Shown: piece by piece, positions 1-8,654 of the stretch
Position numbering within the stretch: the stretch's first letter is position 1
Layout: the number at the start of each line of letters is the position of its first letter
NCBI GenBank assembly: GCA_905235375.1
Contig: CAJOLH010000006.1
Coordinates: 1 to 64,000, forward strand
Length of the DNA stretch: 64,000 nucleotides
Direction of reading: 5' to 3'
Source of the DNA: an uncultured Bacteroidales bacterium
Lineage (GTDB): Bacteria > Bacteroidota > Bacteroidia > Bacteroidales > UBA3663
Notes under the pieces: model-generated
Databases searched by the model: none
Seen by the model: the letters and a program-made list of their open reading frames with translations, nothing else
Told to the model about the DNA's origin: nothing
Translations under genes and position numbers: made by a program

Positions 1-362
1 TCCTCTACGGATTTCTCGGATTGAACGGATTTATTTTTGACCGAGCCGCTAATCTGATAAATCTGTGAAATCTGTAGAGATGTAAGGACACAGACTTTTG
101 CTTGCGCACCTCCGTCATAGTCCATGAAGTCCATGAAGTCCGTAGAGATTTAGGGTCACACAGATCGCACAGATTCACACAGATTTTTGCTTGCGCACTC
201 CAGAGATTGTCCTTTCCTCTACGGATTTCTCGGATTGAACGGATTTATTTTTGACCGAGCCGCTAATCTGATAAATCTGGGAAATCTGTAGAGATGTAAG
301 GACACAGACTTTTGCTTGCGCACCTCCGTCATAGTCCATGAAGTCCATGAAGTCCGTAGAGA
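1..362. repeat. 148-bp direct duplication made of 9-bp words
   Basis: Positions 1-148 and 215-362 are the same 148-bp sequence with one difference that I can find (aatctgtgaa against aatctgggaa). Each copy is itself built from imperfect tandem 9-mers: CGGATT recurs every 9 bp, then AATCTG every 9 bp, then tccatgaag twice followed by tccgtagag. The copies are separated by 66 bp of related sequence. I see no convincing gene; the overlapping reverse ORFs of about 120 codons exist because the repeat lacks stops. The first copy may begin before the window. Confidence 0.9.
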
Positions 363-868
363 AATTAAAATAACACCGTAGAGAGATAAGAAAAGTCCGT
401 AGAGATAAGAGGATGGGCAAAGTCCGTGCTTTCCGCCCAGTGGTCGGCGAAGCAATGACCACTGGTCTCCCTTGGGACAACAGATAATCAGTGTGATTCG
501 TGTGTTCCGTGGTAGATAAAAATTGTTCAGTGGTAGATACCTCCAATGTTCTTTTTTATCGAACACGGAAGACACGGAGGACACTGAAAATTAGCGGTTC
601 CCAATGGAGGCCTGGGCGCGTTTCTGCGTCGCACTCAGGACGGAAGCCACTGAGGCTTGACGCGAAATAATTCCGTGAGATTCGTGTTATCTGTGATCGA
701 AAAAAAACAAGTGGTCGCAGAGCTCAAAATTATAGGAAAATTGTATATCATTGCCTAACTTAATAAAGTAAAAAATGGATTTTATTGAAATACAATTACT
801 GAACTATTGGCAAATTATTTATCATTGCCAATATTTATTGCGTTTTAAACAAAAAATATAGTATAGAA
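363..868. other. Gene-free stretch with degenerate short tandem words
   Basis: I find no gene here. Up to about 700 the DNA keeps the 9-bp word pattern: words around gtgtgattc/gtgtgttcc at 490-520, acacgga at 560-585 and attcgtg at 660-700. From about 730 it turns strongly AT-rich. A phrase reading aattgtatatcattgcc (739-755) recurs in altered form at 812-830 and again beyond the next gene at 1471-1487. Confidence 0.6.
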
Positions 869-900
869 TTTGTTTGTCTCAAATTAATTGTATATATTTG
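869..900 (+). promoter_or_regulatory. Sigma-ABfr type promoter for the 158-aa orphan gene
   Basis: A -33 TTTG at 869-872 and a -7 TATATTTG at 893-900 are separated by 20 bp, close to the Bacteroidetes consensus. Transcription would start near 907, about 30 bp before the ATG at 939. Confidence 0.65.
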
Positions 901-938
901 CAGCGAAAATGATATTTATTTTGAAAAATGTTTAATAT

Positions 939-1415
939 ATGGATAATATAGATAAGATAATAAAAGAGTCGATAGATAATATGCTTCTTGAAATGGCATA
1001 TCCAAGAAGTGAATTCATTTCTGAGACAAAGAATAAGACTAACGAAATAATACGGAACTACGCATTGATATATTATGCCAACAAACATAATCTACCAACA
1101 GTCAATCATTGGAGAGACGAATTAATTACACATATTACCGACATTCAAGATATGGACACTAAACCTAAGAGGGGAAATAGAAAAATGGTGTTAAAAGCCA
1201 TACAAGAAGTTTGGATAACTCAGATGGAATTAAATACGCATCCATTAACTATCATACATAAATATATTGCAAAATTTAAACAAGAAGGTATAATACTGTC
1301 TGACGAAGAACATATGGAAATTGCACAATCATTCATTAATCATTTGGACGCTTTAGCAAATGAAATGGCTTATGGGAATTATAATTCTGCTTTAACTTTC
1401 GTAAATTCATTTTAA
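939..1415 (+). CDS. Hypothetical AT-rich orphan protein, 158 aa
   Basis: I do not recognise the family. The product is soluble-looking and mostly alpha-helical in character, with no signal peptide or membrane segment. It has an acidic amphipathic N-terminus, a central HWRDEL stretch, and a long charged C-terminal half that includes IHKYIAKFKQEG. Base composition is far more AT-rich than any neighbour and codons favour A/T endings. A good Bacteroidetes promoter lies just upstream and sets the start at 939. Similar 17-bp sequences flank the gene at 739-755 and 1471-1487, which could mark a recently acquired cassette. A DNA-binding, toxin-antitoxin or defence role is possible but nothing seen here shows it. 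Confidence 0.7.
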   Translation: MDNIDKIIKESIDNMLLEMAYPRSEFISETKNKTNEIIRNYALIYYANKHNLPTVNHWRDELITHITDIQDMDTKPKRGNRKMVLKAIQEVWITQMELNTHPLTIIHKYIAKFKQEGIILSDEEHMEIAQSFINHLDALANEMAYGNYNSALTFVNSF

Positions 1416-1545
1416 TGCTACATTAAATGAGTAGTCGTTGGTTTGGTTACTTTTTAATCCACTGGTGCCAAATTGTATATCATAGCCGAAAATTATTATA
1501 AAAAATGTCAAAAAGGGATTCTTAAAATTTTTTGATTCAATTTTC

Positions 1546-1725
1546 TTATAATTTTGAGCGAAGCGACCCCTTGGACGCGGGGTCATGATGCACCTTGCAG
1601 TGGCTATCGGAACAGCCACCGCAGCAGCCGTCGCACCGACGACCGCCCGTGCGACGCAGCGTTGCGATGGACCAATAGGCACCAACGCCTACAAGGAGAA
1701 GAACTATGATAGTGGCAAGGTTCAT
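1546..1725 (-). CDS. FeoB-associated Cys-rich membrane protein, 59 aa
   Basis: This short protein begins with one hydrophobic helix (residues 3-20, NLATIIVLLLVGVGAYW) followed by a Cys-rich tail, CDGCCGGCSDSHC. That layout is the known FeoB-associated Cys-rich family, thought to help FeoB move Fe(II), perhaps as a small gate or metal chaperone. Its ATG lies 10 bp after the feoAB stop, so the two are almost certainly co-transcribed. The open frame extends 17 codons further upstream inside feoB, but the inner Met gives a normal N-terminus directly before the membrane segment. The gene ends just where the DNA changes from GC-rich to AT-rich. Confidence 0.8.
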   Translation of the reverse strand: MNLATIIVLLLVGVGAYWSIATLRRTGGRRCDGCCGGCSDSHCKVHHDPASKGSLRSKL

Positions 1726-1735
1726 TTTCCGGTGA

Positions 1736-4144
1736 TTAAAATGCGAAAAGCAGGAGGTGTGCGAGGAAGGCGACAAGCCAAGCGACGAGACACTGCAGAA
1801 TTACAACATTCAGCGCCCATTTGCCTCCCAGTTCGCGCCGCACAGAAGCGATGGCAGCGACACAGGGCGTATAGAGCAAACTGAAGACGAGGAAGACGAA
1901 GGCAAGGGAGGGTGTCATGATCTCGTAGAGTCCGGCATCGCCAGGGAAGAGGACACCGATGGTGCCTACGACACTTTCCTTGGCCATGAAGCCCGAGACG
2001 AGGGCAGTCACCCAACGCCAGTCGCCCAAACCGAGGGGCGCAAAGACGGGTGCAATGGCACCGGCAATGTCGGCCAACATGCTTTCGGTCTCATCGACCA
2101 TCGACAGATGCCAGTTAAAGTTGCGCAGGAACCAGATGACGAGCGCAGCCAGGAAGATGACGGTGAAGGCTCGCTGGATGAAGTCCTTGGCCTTCTCCCA
2201 CATCAGATGCAGCGTGTTGCGGGCACCGGGCAGACGGTAGTTGGGCAATTCCATCACGAAGGGCACAGGTTCGCCTTTGAAGACAAAACGCCCCAAGATG
2301 GCAGCCACGAGGATGCCAGTGAGGATGCCCAGAACGTAGAGCGAGATGACTATCCAACTGCCATTCGAAGGGAAAAACTTCATGCAGAACCATCCGTAGA
2401 TGGCATATTTGGCCGTACACGACATGAAAGGCGTGAGCATGATGGTGAGCTTGCGGTCGCGCGCCGAAGGAAGGGTGCGGGTGGACATGATGGCAGGCAC
2501 CGAACAGCCGAAGCCCACGAGCATCGGCACAATGCTTCGACCCGAAAGACCTAACTTGCGCAGCAGCTTGTCGGACACGAAGGCCACTCGGGCCATATAG
2601 CCCGAATCTTCGAGCATGGAGAGCCAGAAGAACAGGATAACGATGACGGGCATGAAACTGAGCACCGTCGAGACACCGGCATAGACACCATCAACCACCA
2701 TCGAGCGAACGATGTGGTTCACTTCGAGCCGAGTGAGCAGCTCCGACAGTCCCGCGCCGCACCAGTCGAGCAGTGTGGCGAACTCCTCCTGTATCCATCC
2801 ACCGAACGAGAAGAAGGTGAAGTAGAAGATGAAGCCGATGATGAGGAAGAAGGCGGGCAAGGCCGTCCATCGTCCTGTAAGCACACGGTCGATGGCATTG
2901 GTGCGGACCTGTTCGCGACTACGGTGGGGCTTGACGACCGTCTTGTCGCACAGATCCTTGATGAATGCGAAGCGCATATCGGCGATGGCAGCTGCACGGT
3001 CGAGACCGCGTGCCTGCTCCATCTCCTTGATAAGATGCTCGATGGCATGGGTTTCGCCTTCGGAAAGCTGCAAGGCCTCGATGGTCATGGGGTCGCCTTC
3101 GATGAGCTTGGTGGCAGCAAAGCGCACGGGGATGCCAGCGTGTTCGGCATGATGCTCGATGAGGTGCATCACGGCATGGAGGCAGCGATGCACAGCACCA
3201 TCGTGGTCCTCGGGCGTACAGAAGTCCTGGCGATAGGGCGTCTCGTGATGCCGTGCCACATGGACGGCATGGGAGATGAGCTCGTCAATACCTTCGTTCT
3301 TTGCAGCCGAAATGGGAATGACCGGGATGCCCAAGGCAGCCTCCATCTCATTGACGCGGATGGAGCCTCCGTTGCCTCGCATCTCGTCCATCATGTTGAT
3401 GGCAAGAACCATGGGCGTATTAAGCTCCAGCAGCTGCATGGTGAGATAAAGGTTTCGCTCGATATTGGTGGCATCGACAATGTTGAAGATTGCCGAAGGC
3501 TGTTGTTCGAGGATGAACTGACGCGAAACAATCTCCTCGGCAGTGTAGGGCGACAGGGAATAAATGCCGGGCAGATCGGTGATCTCGGTATTGGAATAGC
3601 CACGAATGGCACCCGTCTTGCGATCGACAGTGACCCCGGGGAAGTTGCCGACGTGCTGATTGGAGCCTGTGAGCTGGTTGAAGAGCGTGGTCTTTCCGCA
3701 GTTCTGATTACCGGCAAGGGCGAAGGTGAGATGATTGCCCTGCGAGGCACTATTTCCACTGCCCTGGTCGGTGTGATGAGCGCCCCCATGCTTGTCTGCC
3801 TCCTTGACACGTATCGCATGACGGCGACGTTGGTCTTCCTCATGATAACGTCCGGGCTCGCCGAGGCCGGGGTGCGGAATCTCTTCGCCACGCAGCTGGG
3901 GTTTAGGTGGCTCGACGGGGATGTCGGTGGTGATTTCGATTTGAGCGGCATCGGCAAGGCGAAGCGTGAGCAGGTATCCGCGCAGCAGGATCTGCATCGG
4001 GTCGCCCATGGGGGCATACTTCATCAGCGTGACTTCGATGCCCGGGACAATACCCATGTCGAGGAAATGCTGACGCAATGCTCCCTCACCGCCCACGACG
4101 GTAACAATAGCTCGATGTCCTATCTTGAGGTCCTTTAGGGTCAT
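1736..4144 (-). CDS. feoB: Fused FeoA-FeoB ferrous iron transporter
   Basis: This 802-aa protein imports Fe(II) across the inner membrane. Residues 1-71 are a FeoA SH3-like domain. Residues 72-137 are a polar, His-rich linker. The FeoB G domain starts near 138, with G1 GNQNCGKTT (145-153), G3 DLPG (190-193) and the FeoB-type G4 NMMD (250-253). The C-terminal half carries the gate-type membrane segments, including a VGFGCSVPAI motif. FeoA is a separate protein in enterobacteria; the fusion is common in Bacteroidetes. The usual Pro of the FeoB P-loop (GNPNCGKT) is Gln here. The gene is followed at 10 bp by its Cys-rich partner and preceded by a possible promoter -7 box at 4201-4208. I see no Fur box I would defend. 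Confidence 0.95.
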   Translation of the reverse strand: MTLKDLKIGHRAIVTVVGGEGALRQHFLDMGIVPGIEVTLMKYAPMGDPMQILLRGYLLTLRLADAAQIEITTDIPVEPPKPQLRGEEIPHPGLGEPGRYHEEDQRRRHAIRVKEADKHGGAHHTDQGSGNSASQGNHLTFALAGNQNCGKTTLFNQLTGSNQHVGNFPGVTVDRKTGAIRGYSNTEITDLPGIYSLSPYTAEEIVSRQFILEQQPSAIFNIVDATNIERNLYLTMQLLELNTPMVLAINMMDEMRGNGGSIRVNEMEAALGIPVIPISAAKNEGIDELISHAVHVARHHETPYRQDFCTPEDHDGAVHRCLHAVMHLIEHHAEHAGIPVRFAATKLIEGDPMTIEALQLSEGETHAIEHLIKEMEQARGLDRAAAIADMRFAFIKDLCDKTVVKPHRSREQVRTNAIDRVLTGRWTALPAFFLIIGFIFYFTFFSFGGWIQEEFATLLDWCGAGLSELLTRLEVNHIVRSMVVDGVYAGVSTVLSFMPVIVILFFWLSMLEDSGYMARVAFVSDKLLRKLGLSGRSIVPMLVGFGCSVPAIMSTRTLPSARDRKLTIMLTPFMSCTAKYAIYGWFCMKFFPSNGSWIVISLYVLGILTGILVAAILGRFVFKGEPVPFVMELPNYRLPGARNTLHLMWEKAKDFIQRAFTVIFLAALVIWFLRNFNWHLSMVDETESMLADIAGAIAPVFAPLGLGDWRWVTALVSGFMAKESVVGTIGVLFPGDAGLYEIMTPSLAFVFLVFSLLYTPCVAAIASVRRELGGKWALNVVILQCLVAWLVAFLAHLLLFAF

Positions 4145-4200
4145 ATATCAATTAACAATTAATTATTTCGTCGGTTTTCGATTTCTCGAAATGGACGCTG

Positions 4201-4208
4201 CAAAGATA
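4201..4208 (-). promoter_or_regulatory. Candidate -7 box for feoAB
   Basis: On the minus strand the sequence reads TATCTTTG, a perfect TAnnTTTG box, 57 bp before the feoAB ATG. No clear TTTG lies at the -33 distance, so this is a partial match. A minus-strand leader of AATTGTTAATTG words lies between box and gene. Confidence 0.45.
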
Positions 4209-4261
4209 AGTAATATTTTGATAACTTGGTGTTATTTTTCGGAAAAATACCTATTTTTGGG

Positions 4262-4294
4262 TATAAAATATGTCCGTGCCATTAAGCGCGGACA
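4262..4294 (-). terminator. Candidate terminator of the lipid-headgroup gene set
   Basis: On the minus strand TGTCCG and CGGACA (4271-4276 and 4289-4294) can pair around a 12-nt loop, followed by TATTTTAT. It sits 25 bp after the HAD gene and before feoAB. The stem is only 6 bp, so the call is moderate. Confidence 0.45.
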
Positions 4295-4319
4295 CATTTG
4301 TCTTTAACCAGAAACGGAA

Positions 4320-5093
4320 TCAGGCATTCTTCTGAAGCATATCGAAGAGCTGGAGCAAGGAAGTGACAGTGGGTTCATACTGTATGACACTGTCGGAGTT
4401 GTCCCAACTGGAGCCCTTGAGCCAGATGGCATTGCAGCCCAGGGAACGCGCAGGTTCGATGTCCTTCTTGTAGCTGTCGCCAATGATTGTGATGTCCTTC
4501 GGGTCGAGGTGAAGCCTGTCGATGGCAAGCTGGAAGATGGCAGGGTCAGGCTTGCGAACATCCACCACCGCTGAATCGATGACAACGCGGAAGCAGCGAC
4601 TCAGGCCGAAGTCCTGGATGACCGACTTCAGATTGCCGTAGAAGTTGGACACCAGCGCAATCTCGTAACAGTCGGACAGCTTCTCAAGCAGAGGGATATT
4701 GTCGAGCGTGCAACGCCGCGCATAGTCGTAGCAATAGCCCGCAATGATATCAACGAAGTGCTGGGCAAGCTCGTGCATATCGTCGATGATAGGCACTTCG
4801 CCTTCGCTGAAAATCTTAAGCGTCGCCTGGAGGACATCCTCGTTGAGCAGCCCTTGACCAATCAGATAATCAATCTGAATGCCAATGCGAGCCTGCATCA
4901 GTTCGAAGAAGTTATAGCATGGCTGAATGACGGGAGAAAACTGGACATATCGCTCGGCATAAATGTAAGCCTCGCGGAAATGTTCCTTGGTGACAGGAAG
5001 ATACACCTGACAGTAACCCTCCCAAATGACCTCAGACCAGTGCCGGCCTCCGCTGTCGATGGTGGCACCATAATCAAAGATTAAACCCTTCAT
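4320..5093 (-). CDS. HAD-superfamily protein with altered motif I
   Basis: The 257-aa protein has the HAD layout: motif I DYGATID (D7), an inserted helical cap (about 20-130), motif II Ser in VSNFYG (S149), motif III Lys in RKPDP (K181) and motif IV GDSYKKD (D206, D211). In ordinary HAD phosphatases motif I is DxDxT; here the second Asp, the general acid, is Gly9. That suggests weak or altered phosphatase activity, or a substrate-assisted one, rather than loss of function, because the other residues are intact. It is the last gene of the minus-strand set that includes a CDP-alcohol phosphatidyltransferase, 15 bp after the flippase-like gene. A dephosphorylation step on a lipid headgroup precursor is a reasonable inference. 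Confidence 0.8.
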   Translation of the reverse strand: MKGLIFDYGATIDSGGRHWSEVIWEGYCQVYLPVTKEHFREAYIYAERYVQFSPVIQPCYNFFELMQARIGIQIDYLIGQGLLNEDVLQATLKIFSEGEVPIIDDMHELAQHFVDIIAGYCYDYARRCTLDNIPLLEKLSDCYEIALVSNFYGNLKSVIQDFGLSRCFRVVIDSAVVDVRKPDPAIFQLAIDRLHLDPKDITIIGDSYKKDIEPARSLGCNAIWLKGSSWDNSDSVIQYEPTVTSLLQLFDMLQKNA

Positions 5094-5108
5094 ATAATTA
5101 TTGTTTTA

Positions 5109-6065
5109 TCATTTGCGTTTCATGAAAGCCAAACCGACTGCAATCCAGAAGAACTCACGGATTCGCGTGGCAAAACTGATGGTGAGTGCCACAGGCAGCA
5201 GATGACCAGTGTGCAGATATTGGAGAGCGAGGAGAATGCCTCCTTCGCGTGTTCCAAGCTGCATGGGTGAAAAGAACAGAATGTTGGCGAACAGTGAACT
5301 GAAGGCGACTACGAGCAGTGCCTCAGCGTATCCGAACGACGGGTAACCAAGAGCCTGCATCACAAGCCAGTATTCAATGACGTTGACAAGACGGCTCGAC
5401 AGTTCGAGCAGCAGGGCACGAACGAATCGGCCCGAGGGAAGGAGCGAAGGGTCAAGCAATGACCAGTTGACCCAACGGCTCATGAACTTAAGTGCAATAC
5501 CCCTGCGGTAGAGGCGCCAGAACAGGGACAAAAGCAGGGCGCAAACAACCATCAAACCTGCGACCCAAACCGTCTCGTTCCAACCTATAGGATCCTGACC
5601 TCGCGTGATGGTTGCAGTGGCCATTGCCACAAAAGCGGCCAAGATCCAAAAAAGGAAATGCGAGGCGATGTGCATCATCGAATAGAGCACCACACCTTGC
5701 GTGGCCTTTTCTATGCCCATCGTTCGCTTGAGCACCCATACTCTGTAAGGTTCTCCTCCGAGAAGCCCAAAGGGGGTGATGTAGTTGAGCGCATAACCCG
5801 AAATGGTGACACCGAGCGTCGCGAGATAGCTGAGACGGGCACCTGTACCGAGCAGGACATGACGGAATGCCGCCGCATTGAGCAGATAACCCACTGCCCA
5901 GACAAGGATACAGAGTGCAATGGTGCCCGGCATGGAGCAGAGCGTGTGCCACAGCTGCATAGGACCTGCCTTCCATACCATAAAGCCCAACAGAAGACAG
6001 CAACTGAGGAAGACGGCTGCCTTGAACAGACGTTTGGTACGAGCCTTCATCTCCAATGTGGTCAT
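5109..6065 (-). CDS. Flippase-like / LPG synthase transmembrane-domain protein
   Basis: This 318-aa polytopic membrane protein has about eight hydrophobic segments. It resembles the lysylphosphatidylglycerol synthase TM family (the flippase half of MprF), with the typical NYITPFGLLGGEPYR stretch at about residues 93-107 and a second PMQLGTREGG stretch near 268. Members move lipids, or are proposed to. It has no aminoacyl-transferase domain, so it is not an MprF enzyme. Its ATG overlaps the stop of the upstream phosphatidyltransferase gene by 4 bp (ATGA), which suggests translational coupling. In this context it may flip the lipid made by that enzyme across the inner membrane. Confidence 0.85.
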   Translation of the reverse strand: MTTLEMKARTKRLFKAAVFLSCCLLLGFMVWKAGPMQLWHTLCSMPGTIALCILVWAVGYLLNAAAFRHVLLGTGARLSYLATLGVTISGYALNYITPFGLLGGEPYRVWVLKRTMGIEKATQGVVLYSMMHIASHFLFWILAAFVAMATATITRGQDPIGWNETVWVAGLMVVCALLLSLFWRLYRRGIALKFMSRWVNWSLLDPSLLPSGRFVRALLLELSSRLVNVIEYWLVMQALGYPSFGYAEALLVVAFSSLFANILFFSPMQLGTREGGILLALQYLHTGHLLPVALTISFATRIREFFWIAVGLAFMKRK

Positions 6066-6991
6066 TTAAGCTGGTGCAACGCGTTCCGGCACATTGCCTC
6101 ATGCCTGCATACCATGTAGATACATAGGGCATTGAAGATGGTCAGTTCGACAACCCAATAGAACCAGGGCAACCCAAGCATCAGGGCAATGAACAGCGTG
6201 ATGGCACGGCAGTTGAACGTCAGCGCATTGGCAATGGGCATCAGCGGCAAGGATTGCTGCCTCAGACTTTGCCAGAACCCGTCAGGCACGTTCGAACCAC
6301 TCGAACCTTTCGAACCATTCAGAGCCTCCTCTCTCAACCTCTTCCTCAGCTTCTGGAATCGGGGAGTAAGCCTCTCCTGCCCAGTCGTGTAGTTGCGATA
6401 GAACCAAAGGAAGACCTTGAGGATGGGTTCATCGGTGAACTTCGTGGCGGCAAACTGACGCGCCACATCGCGAGCATCATCAAGTTCGGAGCCCTGCTTG
6501 CCATTGACACAAAGCAGATGGAACTGACGGTAATAGTCGGCCATAGCAGCCTGCTGGGCATGGCAAACACCGGTGACGATGGCCAGCAGCCAGCACCAGA
6601 TGCCCCATTCGGGCGTGAGACGCATGGCTATTGCGATGTAGATGGCAGCGAACCAGAAGTCGCCTGCTGCACCATCGAGGATACGTCCCAGCTGGCTGTA
6701 CTGACGGGTGATACGCGCCAGTTGCCCATCGGCAGAGTCGCCGATGTCGGCGAGGATGAGCAGAACGATTGCCAAAAGATTGAGCCACAGATTCTGCGGA
6801 TAGCAAAGGATGCCGCAACCGACACCCAAGAAGATGCTTGCGATGGTGATCTGATTGGGAGTCCATCCGAAACGGCGTCCGAGGAGCGCCACGCGGAAGC
6901 CCACAGGCCGGTAGAACCACAGGTCGATGGGTTCCTCGACATCGGGATGCTTGAGGCTGGCCCGATACTGTATCTTGTCCGCTTCGGTCAT
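6062..6991 (-). CDS. CDP-alcohol phosphatidyltransferase family protein
   Basis: This integral membrane enzyme family moves a phospho-group from a CDP-activated donor to an alcohol. The signature is clear: DSADGQLAR (D85, D88, G89, A92, R93), then G102, D106 and D111. D106 and D111 are separated by four residues, where the classical motif has three. I chose Met at 6991, 1 nt after the upstream stop; an in-frame Met at 7021 would overlap the upstream gene by 29 bp and add 10 residues. Codons near 6292-6320 contain three tandem 9-bp units encoding a GS-rich loop. The substrate is not readable from sequence, but the neighbours (nucleotidyltransferase with ATP-grasp, flippase, HAD) suggest an inositol- or other polyol-phosphate lipid. 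Confidence 0.85.
   Translation of the reverse strand: MTEADKIQYRASLKHPDVEEPIDLWFYRPVGFRVALLGRRFGWTPNQITIASIFLGVGCGILCYPQNLWLNLLAIVLLILADIGDSADGQLARITRQYSQLGRILDGAAGDFWFAAIYIAIAMRLTPEWGIWCWLLAIVTGVCHAQQAAMADYYRQFHLLCVNGKQGSELDDARDVARQFAATKFTDEPILKVFLWFYRNYTTGQERLTPRFQKLRKRLREEALNGSKGSSGSNVPDGFWQSLRQQSLPLMPIANALTFNCRAITLFIALMLGLPWFYWVVELTIFNALCIYMVCRHEAMCRNALHQLK
6292..6318. repeat. Three 9-bp tandem units inside a gene
   Basis: TCGAAC recurs at 6292, 6301 and 6310, an exact 9-bp period. In the minus-strand phosphatidyltransferase gene the units encode successive GS-x triplets (NGS KGS SGS), so the reading frame is kept. Confidence 0.8.
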
Positions 6992-6992
6992 C

Positions 6993-8618
6993 TTACTGGG
7001 TTTTAGACAAAGAATTGACAATCAGTGCAGCAATGGCTGTAGCCCCTTTCTGACGATAGGCCGAGAAACTGGGCCAATCGTTGACATCAATCACCACGAT
7101 ATGCCCATCGGGCTCGATGACAACATCAAATCCGAAGATTTCGATGCCAAAGGTGCGGGCAATGCCCCAAGCGATGGCATGAAGCTCCTCCTCACTATAT
7201 CTGATATGTGCCAATGCCGTGTTGTGCTGCTCGGCAATGCCGAACTTGGTGTAGTTCATCTCCTGCGGATAGAACGCATAGACGAAATCGGGCATCACGG
7301 CATAAACCTTGAGCAGGTCGCCCTTCACGTGACGAGTCACAACAATGTCGGGCACATGCTGGGCGGCAAGCTCCATCACGCGCACATCGGCCTCAAGAGG
7401 CGTCTCGACCCACGTCACATCGTCGTGACATATACCGCCTTCGCGCATCACCTTCACCCATCCAGGGAGGAGCTGCTGAAGCTGGGGCTCGCACTGGAAC
7501 ATCTCGTCGGCAGAAGGCTCGTAAGCCCACCACTGAGGCACGGCAATGCCTGCCTGCTGGAGCAATTCGAGCGTCATCTCGCGACTCTTGGCCACCGTAA
7601 GCACCGCCTGTGGTGCATTGACAGCCGGCAGGCCAAGGCGTTGCAGCTTGAGGAGTGACGACATACGTCGCATCATGTGGACAACGAGTTCATAGCGACG
7701 CAATTCGTCGTCGGTCATCCGCCCGAATGTATCTTCATCAACTTCATCGACACGGCAACCCTCCTCTTCGAGTTTGGCCGACACGAGCTGGAGGATCGCA
7801 GCATCGCTCACTGCCAGATTGGGTGAAAACTCGGGAGCACGGTGGACGGCAAGGATGGAGCGCGTCTTGCGCGACACGTCGAGCCACGCTTCAGCCTTCC
7901 TCAGGTCGTCGGCATGATCGATGTCCATCACCTTGCCAAAGACGTAGGCCGACAAGGGGACATCTGCATGCACGAGGGCACGCTGGAAATTGCGCATCCG
8001 ACTCTGACCCGCTGCAATGCATTGGTGCAGGACGGGCCATGCCGTAGCCGTATCAAGACCATAGATGCCGCCACTGACGAAATGCCACTCATCGTCGGGC
8101 ATTTGCGCCTCGTCATCATAGAATCCACGGATAACAGGGCAAACGTGTCCGCCAATCGTAGCCCCACCCTCCTTGGAACATGCCACCCAAAGGGGCCGCT
8201 CGTCATCGACAAAAGGCGTAACTGCAAAGAGGCCGCCCTGACACTGCTCGAAAGCATGAATGTAAGCGGCAAACTCCCGCTCCTGGAAGATGGTATCGAC
8301 GGTAGTCACACAGACCTTGCCCTCAGGAATGACAGCTGACAGTCGTGCAAGGCTGTGCATGGAACTCGGCGTACTTTCGACAACAAGATTAAACACCACA
8401 CCGGGATGACTGTCACGAAATGACATCAGATGCCCAGCCACCTCCTGCATCCGGGCATTGCATATCACCGAGATGCTTTCTGCTCCGCAATGCAGCATGA
8501 CATCCATCAGCCTATCCACCATAGCCGTTCCCGCAATAGGAACCAAAGGTTTAGGTGAAAGGACTCCTTCATCACGAAGGCGCGAGCCCTCTCCTGCAGC
8601 GATGATAGCGTAGTGCAT
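6993..8618 (-). CDS. Nucleotidyltransferase fused to an ITPK-like ATP-grasp domain
   Basis: The 541-aa protein joins two enzymes. Residues 1-245 are a sugar-phosphate/MobA-type nucleotidyltransferase with the loop AAGEGSRL and the SPKPLVPIAG stretch (7-30). Residues from about 255 on form an ATP-grasp kinase or ligase; the KVYAV (437-441), FGFDVVIE (496-503) and DVNDWPSF (511-518) segments resemble inositol 1,3,4-trisphosphate 5/6-kinase (ITPK), as I remember that family. RimK-like ligases share part of this motif, so the kinase reading is not certain. It is the first gene of the set with the phosphatidyltransferase, flippase-like protein and HAD protein. The likely role is making a CDP-activated headgroup, with ATP-dependent modification by the second domain. 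Confidence 0.8.
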   Translation of the reverse strand: MHYAIIAAGEGSRLRDEGVLSPKPLVPIAGTAMVDRLMDVMLHCGAESISVICNARMQEVAGHLMSFRDSHPGVVFNLVVESTPSSMHSLARLSAVIPEGKVCVTTVDTIFQEREFAAYIHAFEQCQGGLFAVTPFVDDERPLWVACSKEGGATIGGHVCPVIRGFYDDEAQMPDDEWHFVSGGIYGLDTATAWPVLHQCIAAGQSRMRNFQRALVHADVPLSAYVFGKVMDIDHADDLRKAEAWLDVSRKTRSILAVHRAPEFSPNLAVSDAAILQLVSAKLEEEGCRVDEVDEDTFGRMTDDELRRYELVVHMMRRMSSLLKLQRLGLPAVNAPQAVLTVAKSREMTLELLQQAGIAVPQWWAYEPSADEMFQCEPQLQQLLPGWVKVMREGGICHDDVTWVETPLEADVRVMELAAQHVPDIVVTRHVKGDLLKVYAVMPDFVYAFYPQEMNYTKFGIAEQHNTALAHIRYSEEELHAIAWGIARTFGIEIFGFDVVIEPDGHIVVIDVNDWPSFSAYRQKGATAIAALIVNSLSKTQ

Positions 8619-8646
8619 GCTATTGTCTTTTTAATAAATGCCGCGG

Positions 8647-8654
8647 CAAAGGTA
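8647..8654 (-). promoter_or_regulatory. Candidate -7 box for the headgroup-lipid gene set
   Basis: The minus strand reads TACCTTTG, matching TAnnTTTG, 29 bp before the nucleotidyltransferase ATG. No good -33 TTTG is present. Confidence 0.4.

Noticed and set aside
175-584. Two overlapping minus-strand frames of about 120 codons
   Set aside because: They read the duplicated 9-bp word DNA in two frames, with low-complexity translations and no start signals.
2714-4138. 474-codon plus-strand frame opposite feoAB
   Set aside because: Shadow of feoAB, with no recognisable domain.
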